The position numbers and the translations under genes are program-made. From positions 124,001 to 188,000 of the forward strand of contig NZ_DAIQRQ010000003.1 of assembly GCF_036786105.1 (NCBI RefSeq): a DNA stretch of 64,000 nt. Direction: 5' to 3'. Shown one piece after another: positions 15,626 to 24,171 of the stretch; position 1 is the first letter of the stretch; each line of letters begins with the position of its first letter. This stretch comes from Ohtaekwangia sp036786105. GTDB lineage: Bacteria; Bacteroidota; Bacteroidia; Cytophagales; Cyclobacteriaceae. Below the pieces are notes generated by a model. That model was not told the origin of the DNA. It made no database searches and was given only the letters and a program-made list of their open reading frames with translations.

Positions 15626-16649
15626 TCCTGAACTGTATCTTCTCCGACCGGCTCTTCTTAAATACCTGTCGTCCTTTGTTGATGCCTTTGCGGATTTCGC
15701 GTTGTTGATCTTCGGGCAGTGTTATGATTTCCTTGCATTCATCGGAGCAGCATTGATTGTATTTTGCTGCACATTCGGTACACTGTATAAATAGCAGATG
15801 GCAGCCATCGTTCTTGCAATTGGTATGATCATCACAGGGCTTACCACACTGGTGGCACACCGCAATAATGTCATCGGTAATGCGTTCACCCAGGCGTTCG
15901 TCAAATACAAAGTTCTTTCCTATAAACTTGTTTTCCAGCCCTTGTTCTTTCACTTCCTGCGCATACTTGATGATGCCGCCATTTAACTGGAAAACATTTT
16001 TAAAGCCTTTATGCTTCATCCAGGCGCTGGCTTTCTCGCAGCGTATGCCGCCAGTGCAATACATCAGCAGGTTCTTGTTTTTCTGATCTTTCATCAGGTC
16101 TTCTGCCACCTGCAGCTCTTCACGGAAGGTATCGACATCGGGACAAATCGCTCCCTTGAAATGACCTACTTCGCTTTCATAATGATTGCGCATGTCGATC
16201 ATTACCGTATTGGGATCATCCATGAGTTTATTGAACGTAGCCGCATCTACATGCACGCCAGAGTTGGTTACATCAAAAGAACTGTCATCAAGACCATCGG
16301 CTACAATTTTCTTGCGCACCAGTATTTTCAGTTTGAAGAAAGATCGGCCATCGTCTTGTACAGCAATGTTAAGGCGTACGCCATGCAGCCAGTCGATGCT
16401 ATAGAGTTTGGATCGAAATGTTTCGAGGTTATTTTCCGGCACGCTGATCTGCGCGTTGATACCTTCATTCGCTATATATATTCTTCCCAACACACCAATA
16501 GCATCGAACTCACGATAAAGCTGATCGCGAAATTCCTGAGGCTGTAAAATGTGGTGATAGCGATAAAAAGAAATAGTGACCCTTTTTTCGGGTGTGGCGC
16601 GCATCTTCTCCTTGAGAACGCGGCCTTCAACGCGGTTGTATAATGCCAT
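15621..16649 (-). CDS. trhO: tRNA uridine(34) hydroxylase TrhO (rhodanese family)
   Basis: The 342-residue protein matches the YceA/TrhO family: an N-terminal ferredoxin-like domain (about 20-125, with GRIYIANEGINAQISVP), a rhodanese domain (about 135-245) with catalytic Cys in the loop YCTGGIRCEKA, and a C-terminal cysteine-rich segment (CHQCGKPCDDHTNC, CCSDEC) likely to bind zinc. The family makes 5-hydroxyuridine at position 34 of certain tRNAs using oxygen. No partner genes are adjacent. The stop codon sits inside a repeat module, and a probable terminator follows. Confidence 0.93.
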   Translation of the reverse strand: MALYNRVEGRVLKEKMRATPEKRVTISFYRYHHILQPQEFRDQLYREFDAIGVLGRIYIANEGINAQISVPENNLETFRSKLYSIDWLHGVRLNIAVQDDGRSFFKLKILVRKKIVADGLDDSSFDVTNSGVHVDAATFNKLMDDPNTVMIDMRNHYESEVGHFKGAICPDVDTFREELQVAEDLMKDQKNKNLLMYCTGGIRCEKASAWMKHKGFKNVFQLNGGIIKYAQEVKEQGLENKFIGKNFVFDERLGERITDDIIAVCHQCGKPCDDHTNCKNDGCHLLFIQCTECAAKYNQCCSDECKEIITLPEDQQREIRKGINKGRQVFKKSRSEKIQFRK

Positions 16650-16687
16650 TGGATTAATTGCAGGTTAATCGCGCGGCAAAGATAGGA

Positions 16688-16800
16688 AAAAATAGCTACG
16701 AGTTTCTAGCTGCGAGTTGCTAGAGGGTGATCTGAAAATAGCTGTGAGCTACTGGCTGCCAACTGCTGGTGTGTGAGTGAGGTTTGGTGTGTGTCGCACT
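16688..16800. repeat. Two inverted copies of repeat module B in the trhO / TPR-zinc gene spacer
   Basis: Read on the minus strand, CTCTAGCAACTCGCAGCTAG then GTAGCTATTTT (16723-16686) and CCAGCAGTTGGCAGCCAGTAG (16764-16744) both match the module at 10182-10205. The shared context extends further: ACACACACCA precedes both this copy and the 10150-10205 copy. Here the module is in opposite orientation to its copies at 3' ends. Confidence 0.5.
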
Positions 16801-16850
16801 TCTGCATTGATTTCAAAATATTTTCACATAGAGTACGCAGACCGTTATAG

Positions 16851-16911
16851 GTTTACACGTTAATAGACCCTTCCTGATAACGATTAACTGTTAACGGATA
16901 ACCTGTAACGA
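16851..16911. repeat. Intergenic repeat module C (GTTTACACGTTAA / AACGATTAACTGTTAAC)
   Basis: GTTTACACGTTAA (16851-16863) recurs exactly at 60963-60975. In both places a TAACGATTAACNGTT motif lies close by, on opposite strands. The 274-bp spacer 16650-16923 otherwise shows no gene. Confidence 0.45.
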
Positions 16912-16923
16912 ATCAGCATCCTT

Positions 16924-17580
16924 TCACTGGTTTCTCGGTTGGAGTTTTCCGCGCAGGAGGAGATTGTATTCCTGGCAGGTAAGTATACCTTGCTCGTTGC
17001 AATACGGACAGGTTTTGTATTCATCACCGAAAGCACCTCGGCGAATGATCACGTGATCGCCTTTACATGCCGGGCAAACTACTTTGCCCGAGGGCCCGCA
17101 GTCGATATCATAATTCTGGGAGAGAATCTGTTGCGCCTTGCTGGCTTCGTTCTCTTTTTCCTTTAGAAATTCGTTCTCCGCCTGTTTTTTCCACTGGATG
17201 GCTTCCTGTGAGTACTGGCCGTTGGTACCTTTCAGCTGGATGTATTTATTTAACCAGTCTATACTTTGCTTATACAGGCCGAGGTGGAAAGAGTTTTTAC
17301 CGAAGTAATACGTGAGGTCAGAAGGAACGCTCTTTACGGTAGCCAGTACGTGTCTGAAGATTTCGTCTGCCTTTTTGTATTCACCGTTGTCCATATAGTA
17401 TACGCCTGAGTCAAGCTCACGCATAAGCGCGGCTTTGCGGGCCTGCTCCATCTCACGGGCAAATTCTTCAGCCCGCGCGCGATCCTGTTGCGCATGGAGC
17501 GAAAAGTTAACAGCCGTCAGCAAGATCAGCATCAGAAAAATACGCGTAGCGCGCATGGGGTTCACGAGGTTTCTCATCAT
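16924..17580 (-). CDS. Exported TPR protein with C-terminal zinc-ribbon-like CxxC motifs
   Basis: The 218-residue protein has a signal peptide ending near SLHAQQ, a charged helix rich in Ala/Arg/Glu, two TPR-like repeats (about 58-140, e.g. GVYYMDNGEYKKADEIFRHVL), and a C-terminal stretch with paired cysteines (VCPACKGDHVI, TCPYCNEQGILTC) like the zinc region of DnaJ. I do not recognise a named family. Its start codon overlaps the stop of the ACMSD gene (ATGA arrangement), so the two are translationally coupled, yet no link between them is evident. The zinc motif outside the cytoplasm is unusual. Confidence 0.65.
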   Translation of the reverse strand: MMRNLVNPMRATRIFLMLILLTAVNFSLHAQQDRARAEEFAREMEQARKAALMRELDSGVYYMDNGEYKKADEIFRHVLATVKSVPSDLTYYFGKNSFHLGLYKQSIDWLNKYIQLKGTNGQYSQEAIQWKKQAENEFLKEKENEASKAQQILSQNYDIDCGPSGKVVCPACKGDHVIIRRGAFGDEYKTCPYCNEQGILTCQEYNLLLRGKLQPRNQ

Positions 17581-18584
17581 TCGAATCGTTCCTTTTTCAC
17601 ATTAAGCCACTCCAGCGCAGCGTTATGAAAAATATCTTCTTTTTGTTTTGTGTCCAGGTTCATCGTTTCAATAAACGAACCGATCTCCAGGTCTCCTAAC
17701 GGAAAAGGATAATCGGAACCAAGCGTTACGCGTTTCGATCCCTGCCGCTTCAGCACATAGTCCAGCATGAGCGGATCGTGCGTTATACTGTCAACCCAAA
17801 ATCGCCCCAGGTAATGTTGGGGAGCCACCGGGTTATCGATTGCCACCAGGTCGGGCCGGCAATCAAATCCATGCTGAATCCTCCCGATGGTTGGCAGAAA
17901 GGATCCCCCGGCATGCGCGAAATTAACTCTTAGTGCAGGGAGTCTTTCAAATATTCCGCCAAAAATCATGGAACTTACAGCGCGCGCCGTTTCTGCTGGC
18001 ATACCCACCAGCCAGGGTAGCCAATATCGCTTCATGCTGCTTTCTCCCATCATATTCCACGGATGTACCAGCACAGCCATACCCAGCGAAGCACAGGCCT
18101 CAAAAACCGGAAAGAAACACGCTTCGTTAAGGTTCACATCATTTATGTTTGATCCGATCTGAATGCCCTGCAGTCCGATCTGCTGGCATCGCTCCAATTC
18201 CTGTATGGCCAGTGCAGTATCCTGCATAGGGATGGTGCCCAGTCCCAAATAGTTTTTCGGGTATTGATAGATCAGTGAAGCGATGTGGTCGTTCAGGTAT
18301 TGCGATACAGCCAGACAATCGGCTGGTTTGGCCCAATAGGCAAACATAACCGGCACGGTACAAACCACTTGCACCTGCGTATGATACTGGCGGTATTCTT
18401 CTATTCGTACCTCGGGGTTCCATACATTCTCCTGCACTTCGCGAAAGAACTGGTTGCCCTTCATCATGCGGGCTGCGCCCGGCCGGTGATGGTCCAGGTG
18501 AATAAAATCGCCATAGCCGAATTGACTTGTCCAGTCGGGAAGTTTCCTGGGAAGAACGTGAGTATGAGAGTCAATTTTAAGCAT
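17577..18584 (-). CDS. 2-amino-3-carboxymuconate-6-semialdehyde decarboxylase (ACMSD)
   Basis: This 335-residue amidohydrolase aligns along its length with eukaryotic and bacterial ACMSD as I know them. The metal ligands occupy the same residue numbers as in human ACMSD: His7/His9 (IDSHTH), His174 (VLVHPW), His224 (NFAHAGG) and Asp291 (LGSDYPFP). Further family blocks are TVPVMFAYWAKP, YWLPWLVGMPAET and RPDLVAIDNP. The enzyme decarboxylates ACMS in the kynurenine pathway of tryptophan breakdown, diverting it from quinolinate and NAD synthesis. No other kynurenine gene lies in the window. Its stop overlaps the start of the TPR/zinc protein. Confidence 0.92.
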   Translation of the reverse strand: MLKIDSHTHVLPRKLPDWTSQFGYGDFIHLDHHRPGAARMMKGNQFFREVQENVWNPEVRIEEYRQYHTQVQVVCTVPVMFAYWAKPADCLAVSQYLNDHIASLIYQYPKNYLGLGTIPMQDTALAIQELERCQQIGLQGIQIGSNINDVNLNEACFFPVFEACASLGMAVLVHPWNMMGESSMKRYWLPWLVGMPAETARAVSSMIFGGIFERLPALRVNFAHAGGSFLPTIGRIQHGFDCRPDLVAIDNPVAPQHYLGRFWVDSITHDPLMLDYVLKRQGSKRVTLGSDYPFPLGDLEIGSFIETMNLDTKQKEDIFHNAALEWLNVKKERFE

Positions 18585-18613
18585 GCCGCGAAGGCAAATA
18601 TAAAAGCAATTTG

Positions 18614-19507
18614 TTATCCGCGGGGTTTACTGGTGCGCGGTGCGCGATACGGGTACTTTTTGGTTTTGGTTGAGCTCTTTTTGGGTGACCTGGCTTTCTG
18701 TACGCGAGGTGCTTTCTCCTTCTTTTCAAATTCGAGGTAGCGCGAGATACCGATGTTCAATTGCACGAACATATCTCTTCGCCGGCCCGGAAGATCGTAC
18801 AGGGTTTGGTAGTTATTCAGTTTTTCAAGATAGCTGTTGGTGCGGGGTTCGAAGATGCCGTAGTTCATACGAAAGTCCAAAGACACCATCCACTCATCGT
18901 TCACCTGCCAGTCAGAGCGAAAGCCGAGCATGGCAAAAGCCTGGTACGATTTGAAATCCTGCTTTGACAGCATGGTATAATTACTGACCTCAGGACTTTC
19001 CACGCCATCGTACACAACGGTATAGCTGGATGGCAGAATAGGATATACCTGCGAAGGAAATGTTAATCTGGTTTGAGAATGACTCACCGTTTCACTACCG
19101 CTCAACAGGTATGCAAAACTTCCACCCGCCACGAGGCTCACGCGGAAGAATGCTATGTCGATAGCATGCAGCTTGAATGCCACCGGTATATTTGCATAGT
19201 GAAGGTTAACCTTTCTTACACCTTGCTGTCCGCCGGAAGTGTTGGACACATAGAAGTTCTGCCCGACATGAACAAGCCCGGGGTCAATCGTGAATCCATA
19301 TCCTTCATAATCCACACCATAGTGAATTGAGACAGGGGCAAACTTGATATCGTACTTGTTTCTATAACGCGGGTCTTTGCTGATGCCTTCATCCAGTGTA
19401 AAGTTGGTAGTAGCACCGGTGGCGACACCGAAAGAAAGAGTTCGCATTTGCGCGTAGCTGAAAAGAGATGATGAAAAACAGAGTGTAACAAAAAGGAGCC
19501 GCGTCAT
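18614..19507 (-). CDS. Outer-membrane beta-barrel protein (PorT-like) with basic C-terminal tail
   Basis: The 297-residue protein has a signal peptide (MTRLLFVTLCFSSSLFSYAQ) followed by beta-strand-rich sequence typical of Bacteroidota porin-family barrels, for example GVDYEGYGFTIDPGLVHVG and FRVSLVAGGSFAYLLSGSE. A final strand (MFVQLNIGISRYLEFE) is followed by about 35 residues very rich in Lys, Arg, Pro and Ser (KKEKAPRVQKARSPKKSS...). That tail is odd for a barrel, whose last strand normally ends the chain; it may face the periplasm. Ligand or partner unknown. It is divergent from the LTA-synthase-like gene and 29 bp upstream of ACMSD. Confidence 0.7.
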   Translation of the reverse strand: MTRLLFVTLCFSSSLFSYAQMRTLSFGVATGATTNFTLDEGISKDPRYRNKYDIKFAPVSIHYGVDYEGYGFTIDPGLVHVGQNFYVSNTSGGQQGVRKVNLHYANIPVAFKLHAIDIAFFRVSLVAGGSFAYLLSGSETVSHSQTRLTFPSQVYPILPSSYTVVYDGVESPEVSNYTMLSKQDFKSYQAFAMLGFRSDWQVNDEWMVSLDFRMNYGIFEPRTNSYLEKLNNYQTLYDLPGRRRDMFVQLNIGISRYLEFEKKEKAPRVQKARSPKKSSTKTKKYPYRAPRTSKPRG

Positions 19508-19664
19508 TACAGAATTCGGTCACTAGGTTTAACAGCAAACAGGCGGCAAAATAAGCAATAAATATCGCACTCCGGCTTCAAGATTAATTTAAGGATATTC
19601 GATGTGATAATTATTTGAAATTTGTGTTAAATCGCATCACATATTTTAACCTGCTCACAGCAAC

Positions 19665-21614
19665 ATGTTTACTCTATTGGAAGGTCTGAAGCTTCGTGGA
19701 AATATTTATATCGTATTGGCATTTAGACTCATGTTGGCCATGGCATTGTATACGTTGTGCCGCGCAGGTTTTTATCTGTTTAATGCAGATTATTTTGCAG
19801 GTTTGCATGCAGGTGACTTCTTCCGCATTTTTCTCGGGGGACTTCGTTTTGATCTGACGGCTGTGTTGTATACCAATGCGCTGGTAATCCTGCTCATGAT
19901 CCTTCCGTTTCCCTTTCGGTTTCATCGCACCTGCGAAACGGTTATCAAGTGGATCTATTTTATTTTTAATGGTGCAGCGATTGCCGCGAACGTTTCTGAT
20001 TTTATATACTTCCGTTTCACAGGAAGACGCACTACGGCCGATGTATTCAGACAATTTGAAAATGAGAATAACATGGGGAGCCTCTGGCTCCGTTTTTTTG
20101 CCGATTACTGGTATGCCGTGGTATGCTGGCTTGCTTTGATCGCGCTGATGGTGTGGCTCTATAATCGCGTGAAGCCTCATGGGCCGATGCTGAAGAACAA
20201 GTTGATGTTTTATAGCTCGGGATTGATTATGATGCTGGTAATAGTATACCTGGTGATTGGCGGTATACGCGGTGGCTTCAAGCACAGCACGCGACCGATT
20301 ACCCTGAGCAACGCGGGTGAATATGTAAAAGACCCCAAGGAGATAAGCCTTGTGTTGAACACACCATTCGCACTGATGCGCACGATGGGGAAGACGCAGA
20401 TACAAAAAGTGGCTTATTATCCGGAAGCAGTAGTGGATACAGTGTATTCACCAGTGCATATACCGCACGATACAATTCCCTTTCAGCCGAAAAATGTGGT
20501 AGTGATTATCCTTGAAAGTTTTTCGAAGGAATTCTTCGGAATCTTCAATCACGATAAAGAGAATGGTACCTATATGGGGTATACTCCGTTTCTCGATTCA
20601 TTATCGCAACACAGTCTTACGTTTCAGTATTCGTTTGCCAACGGCCGCAAGTCGATCGATGGACTGCCTTCGGTCATTAGCAGTATACCTTCGCTGGGTG
20701 TGCCGTACTTCCTGTCGCCATATTCCGGCAACAAGATCAACAGTCTCGCATCGTTACTTAAACCGAAAGGATATACCACTTCGTTTTTTCATGGTGCTCC
20801 CAATGGCTCCATGGGCTTTCAGGCATTTATGAACCTGGCCGGTGTAGATCAATACTACGGCATGACGGAGTATGGCAATGACGATGACTCGGATGGTATA
20901 TGGGGCATTTGGGACGACAAGTTCTTTCAGTTCCATGCTAATAAACTGAATGAATTCAAGCAGCCGTTTATGAGTGCTATATTTTCGGTATCATCACACC
21001 ATCCGTTCAAGGTGCCGGCCGAATATGAAGCGAGGTTTAAGGGTGGGCCGCTGGTGATCCATCGCTGCATTCAGTATACCGATTTTTCCCTGAAGAAATT
21101 TTTTCAGCAGGCATCTACCATGCCGTGGTTTAAAAATACAGTATTTGTGATTACCGCCGATCACACATCTTCCGAAATACAATTCCCTGAATCGCGCACG
21201 GCCTGGGGATACTATTCTGTGCCGGTAATTTTTTATGCACCGGATGGCAGCCTGAGCGGGCGCTCGGAAGAACTGACGGAGCAGATCGACATCATGCCTT
21301 CTATATTAGGATACTTACATTTTGATAATCCTTATGTAGCGTTTGGCCGCGATATATTTCGCGAACCGAAAGAGCCATTTGTATTCAACTACAAAGACAA
21401 TGTATACCAGTTGATGGAAGGCGATTACCTGTTGCAGTTCGATGGCAGCCGCAGCGTTGCGTTGTATAATTTTAAAACGGATAAACTTGAACAACACAAC
21501 CTGATCAATACATTGCCCGGCATTCAGGCGCGTATGGAAACGCGTATCAAAGCCATGATACAACAGTATAACAACCGGCTTATCGATAATCGGTTTACTT
21601 ATGCGGCTCAATAA
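19665..21614 (+). CDS. LTA synthase-like phosphotransferase/sulfatase membrane enzyme
   Basis: The 649-residue protein has about five N-terminal transmembrane helices (residues about 15-205) and a large extracytoplasmic alkaline-phosphatase-superfamily domain (about 265-620). Motifs include VVVIILESFSKEFFG (first metal site), NGRKSIDGLPS with likely nucleophile Ser330, SSHHPF, and VFVITADHTS. LTA synthases move glycerol phosphate in Gram-positives; in Gram-negatives relatives add phospholipid head groups or phosphoglycerol to glycans or lipid A. Substrate here is not determinable. Where LtaS has Thr as nucleophile, this protein has Ser. The neighbouring GT39-like gene converges and overlaps it by 20 bp, consistent with envelope glycan work. 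Confidence 0.88.
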   Translation: MFTLLEGLKLRGNIYIVLAFRLMLAMALYTLCRAGFYLFNADYFAGLHAGDFFRIFLGGLRFDLTAVLYTNALVILLMILPFPFRFHRTCETVIKWIYFIFNGAAIAANVSDFIYFRFTGRRTTADVFRQFENENNMGSLWLRFFADYWYAVVCWLALIALMVWLYNRVKPHGPMLKNKLMFYSSGLIMMLVIVYLVIGGIRGGFKHSTRPITLSNAGEYVKDPKEISLVLNTPFALMRTMGKTQIQKVAYYPEAVVDTVYSPVHIPHDTIPFQPKNVVVIILESFSKEFFGIFNHDKENGTYMGYTPFLDSLSQHSLTFQYSFANGRKSIDGLPSVISSIPSLGVPYFLSPYSGNKINSLASLLKPKGYTTSFFHGAPNGSMGFQAFMNLAGVDQYYGMTEYGNDDDSDGIWGIWDDKFFQFHANKLNEFKQPFMSAIFSVSSHHPFKVPAEYEARFKGGPLVIHRCIQYTDFSLKKFFQQASTMPWFKNTVFVITADHTSSEIQFPESRTAWGYYSVPVIFYAPDGSLSGRSEELTEQIDIMPSILGYLHFDNPYVAFGRDIFREPKEPFVFNYKDNVYQLMEGDYLLQFDGSRSVALYNFKTDKLEQHNLINTLPGIQARMETRIKAMIQQYNNRLIDNRFTYAAQ

Positions 21615-23256
21615 GCAGCAGGTAAAAGCGGCTCAAGTGATCCATGCGACTCTGCGGATCGAGGAAACTTATTTTAGGTTGGGATACGCGGTAATGGAAT
21701 ACCTGCTTCTCTTCCTTGAAGGCTATATGCTGATTAACCAGCGCCTCGCGTCCATATTCTCCTGTAAGAACCCATCGCGGTTGTGATGGCAAGGCAGCCT
21801 GTGCCGAAGCTACTTCCGGAAGAAGTGTTGCTGTACAAAACTCGAAGCTGTTGCTGCGTTCAAACTCCTGCAGGTAATAGATGGTGTGCGGATCGATATG
21901 TTTTTCTTTTACATACGCTGCCAGTCGCTGGCCTGCCTGATACGAAATCATCTGTGGATAAAAGCTGAACGAAAGCATGATATTACACGTGAGCCCGGCT
22001 GCGATTGAAAGCATGATGATACGCTCCACATACGCTGAATCTTTTTGAAAGGCGAAATATAGCATAGCGGGAAGCAGGCCCAGCACAACAATCCATGCCT
22101 GATGTACCGGGAAGATCCATATATTAAGCAGCAGCATGAATACCAGGAGCACAGCTGCTGTAATGATCTGCGTAATGTATAGATCAGACAATTGTTTATC
22201 GCGCAGCGTACCGGTGAGATAGCCGGCGAGCAGTATGGCAAACAATGGCAGGAGTATATTCAGGTAATGCGGCAGTTTAAAGTTGGATGCTGAGATGATA
22301 GCAAACACCAGCGTGGCTGTGCCGAACGTAACGATCTCGCGTGAAGGATTGTAACGGAATTTTTTGGAAACGAATTTCTTCAGGCGTTTCCAGTATGCAG
22401 CCAGGCAAAGCAGGCTCCACGGTATAAAAGCCCACAAAAATGTATGCAGAAAGAAGAAGGGATCACTCTTGGCCACGGCTCCGAATTTTTCACCTTCCAG
22501 TCGCTCTACATTTTGTGACCAGAGAATGAATTTCATTCCGGAAAGTTGAGAGCGGCCGCGAATGATCTTTTCCGGATGGAGATCGAACTGAAGATAATAG
22601 CAATAGAGCACCGGGCTAATCAGGATCAATACCAGCAACGGCAACAGTAACCATCGGGGACTGAGCAACATCGACCAATTGCGTTGATATAGCAGGTGTA
22701 CTGCCACCGCTATACCGGGCATAACGATGCCGATCATGCCTTTGGTGGCAAAGCCCAACGCGAGGCCCACACTGCCGAGTATAAGATTCCTCCAGCGAAG
22801 CGTTTCTGTGTAGGAGATCAGTTGCCAGATGGCAAAGATGACAGATGAGGTGAGGATAGCATCCATGCGCACATCGTGGTTGGCCAGGATGAACGAAAAG
22901 CAAGTAGCCAGGATAAAGGCAGCGAGCCATCCGGTTTCTTTTGAATAAAGCAATTTGCCGAGACGGTATGTTGAATATATACCCAGAAGACTGAACAGGA
23001 GTGAAGGCAGTTTATAAGCAAATGCAGATACCCCGAAGATGTGATAGCTGATTGCAGCCAGCCAGAAAAGTAAATGTGGTTTATCAAGATAATCCTGTCC
23101 CTGATCCATTAACGAGGCAAAGTCGCCTGTGAGATACATGTGCAAAGCTATATTGGCATGATGCGCAGCATCGTTGTCCATCAGCGGAATAAACAGGCCC
23201 CGTATATAGATTACACCTAACAGGATTGCGGCCAGCAGATAAAATTTCTTTAGCAT
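21595..23256 (-). CDS. GT39/ArnT-like polyprenyl-phosphate-sugar glycosyltransferase
   Basis: The 553-residue integral membrane protein has about 11-12 predicted helices. The first loop has the GT-C/ArnT features: LMDNDAAHHANIALHM (acidic catalytic region), then YLDKPHLLFWLAA and a KLPSLLFSLLGIYSTYRLGK segment typical of PMT_2 (dolichyl-phosphate-mannose-protein mannosyltransferase family). Such enzymes move a sugar from an undecaprenyl-phosphate carrier to lipid A, a glycan or a protein on the outer face of the inner membrane. Sugar and acceptor are unknown. The 3' end overlaps the convergent LTA-synthase-like gene by 20 bp. Confidence 0.88.
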   Translation of the reverse strand: MLKKFYLLAAILLGVIYIRGLFIPLMDNDAAHHANIALHMYLTGDFASLMDQGQDYLDKPHLLFWLAAISYHIFGVSAFAYKLPSLLFSLLGIYSTYRLGKLLYSKETGWLAAFILATCFSFILANHDVRMDAILTSSVIFAIWQLISYTETLRWRNLILGSVGLALGFATKGMIGIVMPGIAVAVHLLYQRNWSMLLSPRWLLLPLLVLILISPVLYCYYLQFDLHPEKIIRGRSQLSGMKFILWSQNVERLEGEKFGAVAKSDPFFFLHTFLWAFIPWSLLCLAAYWKRLKKFVSKKFRYNPSREIVTFGTATLVFAIISASNFKLPHYLNILLPLFAILLAGYLTGTLRDKQLSDLYITQIITAAVLLVFMLLLNIWIFPVHQAWIVVLGLLPAMLYFAFQKDSAYVERIIMLSIAAGLTCNIMLSFSFYPQMISYQAGQRLAAYVKEKHIDPHTIYYLQEFERSNSFEFCTATLLPEVASAQAALPSQPRWVLTGEYGREALVNQHIAFKEEKQVFHYRVSQPKISFLDPQSRMDHLSRFYLLLIEPHK

Positions 23257-23354
23257 TCTCTTACAAGTCCAGTGTGCTAAAATAGGGAGTGAGTATTACG
23301 ACAGTATTGCTATAGTGTGAAGTCGTTGATCACGATTTATAGCGGGATATTTAG

Positions 23355-23362
23355 TATGTTTG
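23355..23362 (+). promoter_or_regulatory. Bacteroidota -7 promoter element (TATGTTTG)
   Basis: TATGTTTG matches the TAnnTTTG consensus of the Bacteroidota housekeeping sigma factor. No clear -33 TTTG is at the right distance. It lies 75 bp upstream of the GTG start chosen for the SDR gene and downstream of the alternative start at 23317. Confidence 0.4.
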
Positions 23363-23436
23363 AATGCCCTTGCTGCGATGGTGCAACAAGGATGTGTGAA
23401 ATCGTTTTCATTAAAAGACCTAATCTCTATAAGATC

Positions 23437-24168
23437 GTGCCATACGTTTTAATTCTGGGAGCGAGCAGCGATGTTGCCGTTGCCTGCGCACATGAGTTTG
23501 CTGCCAACGGATATAATCTTTATCTCGCCGGACGCGACACCGAGTCGCTCACGATTGCAGCCAGCGACCTGCACATCCGCCACCGCATAGACGCCAGGGC
23601 GCTGAAGTTTGATGCATTGCAATCGGCTGGACACGAAGCATTTTATACCTCACTAAACCCTAAACCGGATATTACGCTGTGTGTATTCGGGCTGCTGGGC
23701 GACCAGCAAACGGCCGCGCATCATTGGATTGAAGCCGAGAAGATTATCCACTCGAATTATACCGGTGCGGTATCTATTCTCAACGCTGTAGCGAACGATT
23801 ATGAAGCGCGGAAGAGCGGTGTTATAGTAGGCATCAGTTCGGTGGCTGGTGAACGCGGCCGCCAGAGTAATTATATATATGGCAGTGCCAAAGCCGGCTT
23901 CACAGCTTATCTCTCCGGTTTGCGGAATCGGTTAACGGCGCATAACGTACACGTTGTAACGGTAAAGCCGGGTTTCATCCATACACGCATGACGGAAGGA
24001 CTCAAACTTCCCAAACCCTTAACAGCTCAACCGGAGCAACTCGGCAAAGCTATTCTGAAAGCCGTAAAGAAAAAGAAAGACGTGATCTATGTATTGCCTG
24101 TATGGCGATGGATCATGCTCATCATCCGGAACATCCCGGAAGGTATATTTAAAAAGCTGAAGATGTAG
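23437..24168 (+). CDS. Short-chain dehydrogenase/reductase (DprE2-like subgroup possible)
   Basis: The 243-residue protein is a classical SDR: N-terminal VLILGASSDVAVACAHEF (variant glycine motif GASSD), catalytic Ser in VGISSVAGERG, and YGSAKAGF containing the Tyr-x-x-x-Lys pair. The GASSD...GYNLYLAGRD beginning resembles the enzymes related to DprE2, the reductase of the decaprenyl-phospho-arabinose pathway. A UbiA/HAD pair of that type lies 23 kb away. This specific role is inference. I choose the GTG at 23437 because the longer reading from 23317 adds an unrelated N-terminus and would start upstream of the likely promoter. Confidence 0.8.
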   Translation: MPYVLILGASSDVAVACAHEFAANGYNLYLAGRDTESLTIAASDLHIRHRIDARALKFDALQSAGHEAFYTSLNPKPDITLCVFGLLGDQQTAAHHWIEAEKIIHSNYTGAVSILNAVANDYEARKSGVIVGISSVAGERGRQSNYIYGSAKAGFTAYLSGLRNRLTAHNVHVVTVKPGFIHTRMTEGLKLPKPLTAQPEQLGKAILKAVKKKKDVIYVLPVWRWIMLIIRNIPEGIFKKLKM

Positions 24169-24171
24169 CGA

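Noticed and set aside
19674..20405. 243-codon open frame on the minus strand
   Set aside because: It lies wholly antisense to the LTA-synthase-like gene, has no family motifs and arises from codon bias of the real gene.
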